64,000 nt of DNA from the NCBI RefSeq assembly GCF_949628265.1, contig NC_088789.1:9850886-9914885 (forward strand), in the 5' to 3' direction. Positions 11,513 through 22,369 of the stretch are shown here, piece by piece (position 1 is the stretch's first letter; the number at the start of each line of letters is the position of its first letter). Source of the DNA: Cloeon dipterum (lineage: Eukaryota > Arthropoda > Insecta > Ephemeroptera > Baetidae). Made by a program: the position numbers and the translations under genes. The notes below the pieces were generated by a model, which did no database searches, was not told the origin of the DNA, and saw nothing but the letters and a program-made list of their open reading frames with translations.

Positions 11513-13338
11513 TTATAATTGGGACATACCTTTGGCTTCCTTCTTGGCAGGGGTAGCTGCTTTAGAGGTTGAGGGGCGGGGTCGCTTGGCTGCTGGGGTG
11601 GCCTCGCCTTCAGAAGACTGCCGCTTAGCAGCTCGGGCAGCACGAGACTCTGCAGCGGTCTCTTTCTTGACAGGCTGGTGTAACCATGAAAGTCATTTTC
11701 ATTGCTTATTGTCAATTACGATTCTAACTCACCGGTTTGGTCTGTTTGGATGGTTTTATGTCCTCTTCTTCCGATGAAGACTCTGACGATCCAGATTCTT
11801 CTTCACTACTGTCGGATTCACTCTCGCTGCTGCTGCTACTCTCAGTAGATTTCTTTCCTTTACGTTTGGGGCTTGTATTAGCATTTTGCTCCTTTTGGCG
11901 CTTTTTCTTGAGCTGCGCCTGGTCCGTAAACAAACTCAGGTCCAACCCATCAGGATGGCTTTCACTAACTTCAGGACGCTCTGAGCCTGATGGAAGATAA
12001 TGATTAGATAGATGTCGCCAAAGACTGGGGTAGCAAAGGTTACCTTTTTCAACAGCTAAGGCTCGGTCTAAGATGCTTTTGATTCGGTTGTACTCTTCTT
12101 TAGGCAACCGATACTTGTTTTTGTCCACTCTATCCAAATTCAGGCTAGTAAGTATGCAGTCAAAATCTGTAGAATGAATCAGGTAAGATGTTTTGCAATG
12201 ATGATCAATATGAGGTGCAAATTACCGGTGTTGTCATAAAAATCTGGTGAGTAGACCTCCGTATCTGACTTGTCTTGGCTTAGCCAGCGTATACGAATTT
12301 TATGGCTCTTCTTGGTGATGTTGTGCGTGGCCTGGCAGACATAGAAGCTTCCTTCTGCATTTCGGACCCCCAGAAACTCATTCCTGTAAGGTTAAAAATT
12401 AGTTATGTAGTCAATGTTTTGTTCCATAGATGGCACTAATTATGCCATTAAAATTCCACACCCCCACAGACATTTGAAACAATGTTCTAGCTAGAGGCTA
12501 GAGGGAACGCCAGAGAAGCTCTTAATTAGTTGTGATATAGCGAGTAAATAAATTATTTTACTTAACATGATTTCATAAGCTAGAAAACCTGATAACTTCC
12601 TCTATTTACTAACAGGAAAATGGAAAGTATTAGATAAAATAAAGTGAACATGAAGATATAAAACATAGATCTCACTGAAAACTGAACTCACTTAAAGAAA
12701 ACAACAAGCTTGTCGTCCGGACTTTTGGGCCTTTTTGGGGTGGGTTTCAGGCCAAGGTCGGCAGTTGTAAGCGGTGCCTGATAAGGCTGAGTGCGAGTAC
12801 GATTGCGTTTGGAGCGCTGCTCTCCAGGAGTGGTATCAGGGGCTGGTTTGGCCTCCCTCTTGCGCTTATTATTGGCCTTGGGAGCCGGTGGTTCTTTCGC
12901 GGGTTGCTCTTTCGCGGGTTGCTCTTTCACGGGTTGCTCTTTCACGGGTTGCTCTTTCACAGGTTGCTGCTCTTTAGCTGGCTGCTCCTTGGGGGCGACC
13001 GGCGCTGGAGCTTCCTTCACTTCCTTAACGGGGGTGGGTTCCTTCTCCTTGGCCGGTGCAGGTGGCGGCGGGGTCTCCTTGGGTGGAGTCGGTGCTGGTG
13101 GTTCAGGGGCGGCCGCCTCCACCTTCGGAGTATGGTTGGTCGTTGGAGGTGGGTCGGCAGGGGCCGGTGGGGGCGGCTCGGGCTTGCTTTCGGTGCCATT
13201 TACCGGCGGCGTCTCCGTTTTAACCGGTTCCGCGGGTTTCGAGATTGGTTTTTCGGCGGCGGGGGCGAGCACCGGCGCGGCCTCCGCGGGGGCGGCCTGG
13301 GGCGGCAGCAGCGCAAGCGGCGCCTCAGCGTCGGTCAT
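11513..13338 (-). CDS. Unrecognised nuclear protein: Pro/Lys-rich N-terminus, conserved core, acidic Ser and basic C-terminus
   Basis: Five exons join in frame: 13338-12692, 12383-12226, 12166-12044, 11986-11733 and 11674-11530. Reading through the last donor (GTATGT) gives a stop at 11515-11513 and about 447 residues; a further small exon is possible. Residues 1-200 are disordered and rich in Pro, Ala, Glu and Lys, with KEQPV/KEQPA pentapeptides and basic runs that look like nuclear signals. Residues about 200-310 form the only folded-looking part (VVFFKNEFLGVRN, IRIRWLSQDK, VYSPDFYDNTDFDCILTSL). A Ser/Glu acidic block and a basic tail (KRPRPSTSKAA) follow. I do not recognise the family. The aromatic-rich core resembles a chromatin-reader barrel only in pattern. 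AATAAA on this strand lies at 11273-11268. Confidence 0.82.
12899..12965 (-). repeat. 15-bp coding minisatellite (KEQPV/KEQPA repeats)
   Basis: About four to five near-identical 15-base units encode Lys-Glu-Gln-Pro-Val or -Ala in exon 1 of the nuclear-protein gene. The units differ at only one or two bases, which suggests recent expansion. Confidence 0.85.
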
Positions 13339-13590
13339 AGCGGCGTTTATTTACAAGTGTCGCTCAAAATGGCCGCCCATTCAGCGGAGCAGCGGCGTCG
13401 AAGCCGTCGGCGGCGTCCTGGAGGTGCAGTACCTTCGACAGGAGTGCAACGGCGAAGGTGGTCCCTTTGGCAACTGGGGTCGTCGGCGGGGGCAGTGTTC
13501 GCGGCGATTTTGGGCAGCAACCGGAGGCGGTGTTTCCAGCAAGCTACACCGACGCGTCTCTCCACACAGGCAGCGCGCGAGTTTTGAGTG

Positions 13591-13608
13591 TGACGTCACG
13601 TGACGTCA
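13591..13608. promoter_or_regulatory. Double CRE, 18-bp perfect palindrome upstream of the nuclear-protein gene
   Basis: Two TGACGTCA octamers at 13591-13598 and 13601-13608 are separated by CG, making an 18-base perfect palindrome with a CACGTG E-box at its centre. It lies 253 bases upstream of the start codon, where a promoter is expected. It could bind ATF/CREB dimers at the sides or a bHLH dimer at the centre. Confidence 0.7.
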
Positions 13609-13619
13609 CCAACAGGGCA

Positions 13620-14770
13620 AATTTGTGGCGCGAAAATAACCAACCAAACGGTTTGAATTGTTTGAAATTACGAAATTGCGGAAATTACCACTAGATCGAA
13701 AATATGGAAAATATTATTTAGTTGATACACATATTATTATCAATTCGTTATAAGTAAAGTCCAGCTATAAGCACATTGATTGATGATTAATATGATATAT
13801 TATTAAACATCAACATCACTGACGTTTGACTTCAAACTATCCTTTTTTAGTATATCACTTCAAATATGTAATTTCTTTCAACTTAGTCGCTTTTCAGAAA
13901 CAATTCAAGTATTTTTAAATAAATTGTTAAGTCTTATGTCCTTTCAAAGCTTTTCACTTGAAATACATTATATATTATCCTTCTTGGAGTGAAGATTCAC
14001 GCAGAAAATAATTAAGAATATAATAAAGTTAAAATATAATGTCACCCCGCCATAAAAGATTAATTATCACAGTGGGGTACAAGCGGATAGTCAGATCATT
14101 GTCTCTTCTATGCAAATTATGTTATATTTATTTTCTTTTTTGTTCACATGAGATAAGATTGTCGAGGACAATCAAGTTAAAATTTGATACTATTATATTG
14201 TCCTTTACATTTTAGTGTATTTCGTCGTGTTGTGGTGTATAAGGTACTAAAGTAAAAATCTATTGCTTAAATTCCTCATCCTTTTTTAATAGGGTGTACA
14301 TGATACTAGTTTTTTTTCCAAAAATACCAAGCGTTCGATGAATTTGACAAAATTTCCTCGGAGGTTGAACCATACAAAATGTATTAAAGTAATATATAAA
14401 AATGCCCGCAATCTCGTTGGAAGTTACTGGCTAAGCCTATTGACCATTTTTACACAATAACCTCATGATTCATGATTGTTGCGCAGATCCAACTGCTTGA
14501 CTTAAAATCAAATGAGTTCAAACACTCCATATTGCTCTGTTATGTTACTATCATCCTTTCCTGTTAAGATTCTATATAAAAATTGGACACACAAACACAA
14601 AAGTCCTTACAAAAATGGCGTGCTATAGCGCAGGAAGCGTTGCGTCTGGGCTTCCGAACAGGCAATATTTGTACTCATTGTTTTTTTACATAAAACTGTA
14701 GAGAGGCCAAAACACTTTGTGCAATTGCTAAATCGATTCATACAATTTCAGTTCATGAGATCTGGCAAGA
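13620..14770. other. Intergenic plus LBR 3' UTR, AT-rich
   Basis: This holds the upstream side of the nuclear-protein gene and the 3' end of LBR, which come from the same strand. The last few hundred bases before 14770 are probably LBR 3' UTR. I see no coding sequence or RNA gene. Confidence 0.55.
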
Positions 14771-17612
14771 TCAGTAGATCTTTGGCAGCACACGATACTT
14801 GACCCTTTCGCAGTAACGCGACCACGCATCTCCATACTTAGCCTGGCAGTGGCGGTGGTCTTGGCTGACGCGCAAGAGTAGTATTAGGGTCGTGAAGATT
14901 GGCAAGAACCAAGGCAGAATATATTCATGTCCAGAAATCAAGCCGAATGTACAATGTACCAATATGTCACCAAAATAGTTAGGGTGACGCAGCACCCCCC
15001 ACCAGCCAGACACTAACAGCTTCTTTCCTCTAGCAGTGGGCAGGGTTTCCAGGTCTACATCAGAAAGCAAGTTAGCGACAAAGATTTAACTAGGATCGGT
15101 GATAAACTTACGAGACACAGCAGGGTCCATCGGGTTCTTACGGAAACAGTGTTTCTGGTTGCAGCTCATACGGTTGATAAGGAGTCCAGAGGTATAAATT
15201 AAGACGATGAAACCAATTACGTAATTGTTCATTTCAACACTGCGGAAAAATTAACTGTTAGTGTACAGAGCAAATGCGTTGTGAACTATGGTGAATGTTA
15301 TCCAACTTTGTCATGCCAAATTTGATTATGTTATTTGCAATTCTATAACATTGCTATAATTTAAATTATAAATGCATAATATGATGAGTTGTTTTGGATT
15401 AACTAGCTTGATTAGACTATTTAAAAAAACTAGCATCTTTCCTGATGTAACATACTTGGCAATAACGGCGTAGAGAGGCAAGTTAACAGCAAGGAAGGGG
15501 TAGAGGAGCATTCCGACTGAGGCCATGGCACCCAATCCTTCAGCTTGAACTGCCAAAGATGTCAGCATGTTGTGCTCAAAAGCAATCGCATCAAGACAGT
15601 AGATAGACGGCATCACAAGGGCAGCCAGCTGGTTGTTACCATATGGCTCCAGATTGAGGAATATCAGAAGATTCAGCAACAGAGACTCCAAGATTCCAAT
15701 CTGAAGAATTTATTTTTAATTTGGCGCAATGAGTGAGTTATAGATGCCTTACCCTCAGGAGAACCATCTTCAGGTGCAGATTTCCAATAGCAGGGTTGAT
15801 CTGCTTGCCCATGAAAAACGAGTAAACCTTGCTTGTGGCAACAGTGGCAGGGTTCTGCAGAGAGACAGGCGCGCGGGATCCTTTCCAGTATAAGTAAATG
15901 CCAAGCAGTAAGCCAGCAACGACTGACGTTGCTGCCCAAATAGGTAACGCGGTCAGAATTTGAGCCTCTGTCATGCCGTAGCCCTGGTAGCGGCGGTGAG
16001 CCAAGAGAGCACCAAAGGTAACGAAGACTGCGATTAAGCCATTACGGCGGTATATGCGAGGCCCAGTTGAGCCAGGCAGGGCGTTTTCAGTAGGGCCAAT
16101 CGGCAGCAAGGCCAAGATTACTTGCACGAACCAGAAGGCCACCAGCTGGCCAGCCAACAGCCAGTCCCACTTGGGCCACTCAGCAACAAGTGCGCGCCAG
16201 TCCTGGCCTTTCAGGTTAAAGGTGCCCTGTAAAATGGTAAAATGTTTTGATCAGGGGATCAAACGGGAGCACAATTCCGATCACCAGTATCAAAATGTAA
16301 TGAGAGGGCGAGGGCATGCATTTATTAAGCATCTTTTTTTTAAATTAAGTACAAGTACAAAATAACAATAAGGCCTGACACAACAACTAAAAAAGCGACA
16401 CCATTCTGAAAGAAATAAAACCCTCATTGGGCATATTCAGACCTGAGGCACTGTGGCATTTGAGGACTTTGGGGGCATGGCTACCTGCAACAACTCTACT
16501 CAAGCAAAGCGCAAACTACAAAATAATTAACTTACAGATCGGAATATCATTTGCGTGCCAAAGGTGACTCCAATAATGATCAGGAGAAGCACAATAATTC
16601 CAATAGCTCCACCATATTCAAGGACGACCTTTGGGCCTTCTGTCTCCTTTTCTTTTTCTTTCTCCGTATTCTTGGACTCTTCAGTGTCAGAGTCGATGTT
16701 GTCATCTTTGTTCCAGCGTCGAACACGCAGAGTCATGGAGGGAGAGCTCACTGGCTCTTCTTTTTTCTTCTCAACAGTCTTCTTGGCAGTTGAGGCTGGA
16801 GAAATAACGTTTCAGTCAATGTTGAAGTCATCTACTACAATGCAGATTATTTAACACCAACTTGTTTTCTTAAAGCATTGACATTATGCCAAGTAAAACG
16901 ACTCTATAATATTATATTATATCAAGGTGAACTTGTCGAGTTGTTAGAAGTTAAAACACTGGTTAATGAAAATTGCTGTAATAAAATCAATATGAAATTG
17001 GAAAAATTAGTAAACCGAAGGCGGAAACAAATTTTGAAATAAAATCTGATGATTGCATGTTGTATCATAGTAGGTATGTACTATTTTTTATACATACAGC
17101 CTTTCCATTTAAAATATGAATTAGGCATTACGTAATTAGATGAATTATTGCGGTCATTAATAATGCAGTATATCAAATCATTCACAACCTCGATGGTGAG
17201 TGCAGATATTTTAGTATGGTGCATTAGTGAAATTCGATACCCATGCTCAAGTTCTCTTACTCTTTTCAGGCTTCTCTTCCTTGGTCTTGGGGGTGGTGTT
17301 AGCTTTGCGGCCTTTGCTGGTTGATCGCTTCCGGCCTGTAGAAGCAGCCCTAGCAGGACTTTTGGGCCTGCCGGGACTGCGGCCACGGCCTCCGGTGCTT
17401 TTGCGGGCAGGGGAGCGAGAGCGCTGGCGACCCTTGGGGGTCTTGTTCGGGTTTTCGAAGACATCTTCTGGCCCGACAGTGATTTTGGTGCCATCGTCCA
17501 GCTGAATACGTACTGTGCCGCTCTTGTTTTCCTTCAGCACTTTGCCGGCGGCCAAGTCACCCTTTTCAGGTATGGCCACAAATACGTTAGAGCCCGTTGA
17601 CCACGACGTCAT
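14771..17612 (-). CDS. LBR: Lamin B receptor (Tudor, RS region, ERG4/ERG24 membrane domain)
   Basis: Seven exons join in frame: 17612-17261, 16795-16536, 16484-16443, 16226-15753, 15700-15456, 15239-15112 and 15054-14771. They give 594 residues, close to vertebrate LBR (about 615). The start follows a 5'-UTR acceptor (AATTTCAG). Residues 1-60 form a Tudor-like domain (GSNVFVAIPEKGD, VRIQLDDGTKITV). Residues 60-120 are rich in Arg-Ser-Pro, as in the chromatin-binding arm. The first membrane segment starts at VVLEYGGAIGIIVLLL. The membrane part ends with LLVSGWWGVLRHPNYFGD and the terminal RVLPKIY, typical of the sterol-reductase fold. LBR anchors lamin and heterochromatin at the inner nuclear membrane. 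The first reductase motif reads GKQINPA instead of the usual GRELNPR, consistent with the known absence of C14-reductase activity in Drosophila LBR. Exon 3 is a 42-base microexon. Confidence 0.95.
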
Positions 17613-17711
17613 GCTGTATGCTTTGCTGAAATTAAAAAAGGACGCCAACGGTTATTATTCGCGCGTTGGGTGTGAGATGAAATGCTGAAAGATTTTCTTC
17701 CGGCCTAAGAA

Positions 17712-17805
17712 ACCGGTATATTAAAAAACCGGTTTACACTTTCGTTACAACGAAGAAAGGATAGCAGATGGATTATCACCGTTCAACAACATCAAAGGTA
17801 CCGGT
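17712..17805. promoter_or_regulatory. Three ACCGGT palindromes in the LBR promoter region
   Basis: ACCGGT occurs at 17712-17717, 17728-17733 and 17800-17805, within 94 bases and about 100-190 bases upstream of the LBR start codon. Two are inside AACCGGT, which resembles the Grainyhead-type core AACCGGTT. Confidence 0.5.
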
Positions 17806-18627
17806 TAATTTTTAAATAAATCGTTGAGGTAGATACAATGGGGGCGTTTGTGACGCCGTCCAGTGACGCGAGGAGGCGTTGGTTTTATGATATTGAAGTA
17901 AACAAAGCACTTTTCGTCCTCATGTTGAGAGGAAGCTAACCTAATTTTTTGATTTAAATTTAGAAAAAAAAATTCCGAATCATTTAAGTCAGTTAAATTA
18001 CCTAAATAACTCCAAAAACTTACCTTACTGAAATAAAATTGCACACCTCCAAATTGAGTGACAAACAACGCGCCAAATCGGCTGTTATACCAACTGTACG
18101 TCGAAATTGACGAGAATATCAACAACTTTTCAATAACTTGATGTGAATATTTAGCCTTTTATCATTTTGTTTGTATTGTAACTGAGACATTTGAATTTAA
18201 TCAAAATATTTTATCATTAGCATCACTATGTAACGTACTAGAGCAGAAAAATACCAAAAATACTCAACAAATATTTTCTGTTCAGTTGGCATCTATTCTG
18301 AGAATTAAATTTTTACTGTCTCGCATAGCGCACCCTCTATCGTTTGCACAAATAACTGACTGAACTTGCAGCGGTGCAGCCACAGCCACAGCATCTTTTT
18401 TGTAAGATTGTAGTATAGAGGCGGGTAGATAATTCAAACCTAAAAATAAGATGAATGCATCCTGTACTACTATAGTAGTTTCGGCTGATGTTTGCAGCCC
18501 TAATTCATGAGCTTTCCTTATCTTTTGAGCGGTATGGATATAAAATAATTTTATTTAGGGTTAAGCGGTGCTTTGCCAATATTGAAACTTGTTTGGCTGA
18601 TAATTTTTTTAAGTTTATTTTCAAAAT
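17806..18627. other. Intergenic between LBR 5' end and FKBP2 3' end
   Basis: No convincing coding sequence. An open frame of 106 codons on the minus strand lacks a recognisable domain and is interrupted by a donor-like CTTACC/GGTAAG site near 18025, so it might include an alternative LBR leader exon. AATAAA for FKBP2 is at 18619-18614. Confidence 0.5.
18614..18619 (-). terminator. Polyadenylation signal of FKBP2
   Basis: AATAAA on the minus strand, only about nine bases after the FKBP2 stop codon, implying a very short 3' UTR. Confidence 0.6.
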
Positions 18628-19489
18628 TCACAACTCGTCTTTACGCTCCAATTTCAAGAGTTCCACATCAAAAATCAGAGTAGCTCCAGGAGGAATTTTT
18701 GGTGGCGATCCTCTATCTCCATAACCCAAATCTGATGGAATGACCAGTTTTCTCTTTTCTCCCTCGCACATCCTGAAATAATTAAAAAAATTAATTAAAA
18801 TGAAATTTACAATGGTTTCAACTTTTGATCTTATATTTTGTGTCAATTTAATTCAAGCAGTTTATTTAAAAAAAATAGAACTGAACATTTGCAAGAAGTC
18901 CCCATGGCGAGCCTTCTACACGCTTTTAAACTATAAACGCCGATCTGCAATTAACTTCGTTCTAGTCTACGCGGCCGCCAAACAGGCCAAGTTGTATTTA
19001 TGTACGAGCAAAATTGTCATAGCTGTTTTGTGCATATATTTGAGGCACGATAGGAAATAAATTAAAAGCGAGCCACTAATATTCGATAGAGTTGAAAAGG
19101 AATGAATAGATAATAATAAAAGTCCGTGTGTTACCCCAAAAGTCCTTGGTCCCAACCCTTTATGACTTGACCGGAGCCAAGAGTGAATGTGAAAGGCTGG
19201 TTTCTTGGAATGCTGGAGTCAAATTCAGTGCCATCCTCCAGTTTGCCCTATAAAAACATATTATTAAGTGCAAAGAAAAATAATTTTTTAGACTAGACAG
19301 TCAACATGACGTGTTGTTCATATAGCATACCGTGTAATGCATGTGCAAGAAGTCTCCCTTGCGGCTTTTAACTGTGCAGCCCTCTACACGCTTTTTAACG
19401 CCGATCTGCAACTTCCTTTTAGTCTCCGCGGCCGCCAAACAGGCCAATATGCCTACGAGCAAAACTAGAAAAGCAACCGTGGCCCTCAT
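18628..19489 (-). CDS. FKBP2: FKBP2, ER-lumenal peptidyl-prolyl isomerase
   Basis: Three exons join in frame: 19489-19331, 19247-19135 and 18772-18628, giving 138 residues (human about 142). Residues 1-21 are a signal peptide ([15 protein letters not shown]). Then come [44 protein letters not shown] and [17 protein letters not shown], the canonical FK506-binding fold with the usual active-site Asp, Val, Ile and Trp. The protein ends in KDEL, so it should be retained in the ER, where it catalyses prolyl cis-trans isomerisation during secretory-protein folding. It is divergently arranged with Rab4, about 700 bases away. Intron 2 contains a decayed copy of exon 1. Length, motifs and exon phases all fit, so I am very sure of the identity. 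Confidence 0.97.
18886..19050 (-). pseudogene. Decayed duplicate of FKBP2 exon 1 inside FKBP2 intron 2
   Basis: The forward text from about 18886 (tgcaagaagtc, then the ctctacacg-like, aacgccgatctgcaa and gcggccgccaaacaggcca blocks) matches exon 1 at 19341-19480 in the same order and orientation. The copy lacks about 16 bases, has small insertions, and carries an in-frame stop right after LACLAAA. Similarity seems to continue into the 5' UTR (tttgaggca). It cannot encode a usable first exon. Confidence 0.85.
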
Positions 19490-20188
19490 ATTTTCTGGCC
19501 CTTAAATTTTGAGGCAAGTTCTCCTGGCCAATCTGGTGCAGACACGCAGAGGCTTGAGTTCGGCCAGGTTCGGCTTTAAATCCTCACAAATGTTGATTTT
19601 TCGTTTACGTTACTACGCCTACTACACGGTGTTATTTACGTTTCTTTGAGTGTGTACTAACAATAACCGGTGACGTAAAAATACATAAAAAGGCATTATG
19701 ATAGGTTACTAGACAGTTGCAAATATAGTAAATAAATACATTATTACATATTTATTTTTAAAAACGATTAATTCTGGGGGTCTATACCACCCCACGCTCT
19801 CACAAACACTAACTTACAATTTAGTGACTTGAAAAAATACCGGTTTCAAGAGCAATGACGATGTTATTTTGATATCATCTAGATAGCTTACCAACAATGT
19901 GGGATAAATCCATTTGAAAAAAATAATATCCGTATTTTTCTCACTATGCGCAATCAATGAAAATTTATTTTTATATTTAACCGTTATTTTTGTCTTATAC
20001 GATGTTAATTATATTATATGCAACATTATTTTATTTATAATTTGAGAAAATAAATGTTATGTTGGCAATTGCCAGCTGTGTGTGTGTTTGACAGAAAAGA
20101 AAAGAAGATTACCGAGAAGTACATACCTACTCAAACCTGAACATTGTTGCTGTTGCTTGTCTGTGTCAGTTCCCAGATGTGATCCACG
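19490..20188. promoter_or_regulatory. Shared divergent promoter region FKBP2 / Rab4
   Basis: About 700 bases separate the two start codons, which point away from each other. ACCGGT motifs lie at 19666-19671 and 19839-19844. The middle is AT-rich. No coding sequence is seen, and no TATA box is obvious for either gene. Confidence 0.55.
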
Positions 20189-21888
<1,700 letters not shown>

Positions 21889-22014
21889 GAGGAAATGTTC
21901 AAATTCATTATATAAATCATTAATACAAATTAATTTTATCACAAATGTCTAGAAATTGTGTATTTGTTACTTCATTTATATATTTTGAATATGAGTATAA
22001 ATTTAAAGAGCTAA

Positions 22015-22020
22015 AATAAA
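22015..22020 (+). terminator. Polyadenylation signal of Rab4
   Basis: AATAAA about 130 bases after the Rab4 stop, and 350 bases before the alpha-SNAP start on the same strand. Confidence 0.6.
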
Positions 22021-22369
22021 TTAACTATTTACGTAAGGTTAAATACTCTTGATTTTATTTAAATCCCCTTTGAAAAATTATTCGAATAATAGGTAATTGC
22101 AAAGAAACAAAAAAGGGTGAATTGCACCCTTAATCTTAACTATTGCACATGATTGGCATCTATGTTGCGATTTTGGCACGTTCGCGGCGCTCGCGAGGGT
22201 CAACAGGGTGTGAGGTAGTGGGTGGGAGCGAGTGTGGGGTGCGCGGGCCCTTATTGAAGTGGGCCGCGAGAGAGATCGATTCACCCCGAGGGTGACGCAG
22301 GCGCACGGCCGCACCCGCAATCGATAGCGAGGCAGCCATCGGCTGGTGAGCACTCGAGCACCAAAAACC

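Noticed and set aside
12791-13603. A 270-codon plus-strand open frame rich in Gly, Ala, Ser and Cys
   Set aside because: It is the antisense shadow of the Pro/Ala/Lys-rich exon 1 of the minus-strand nuclear protein, which has good splice sites and frame continuity.
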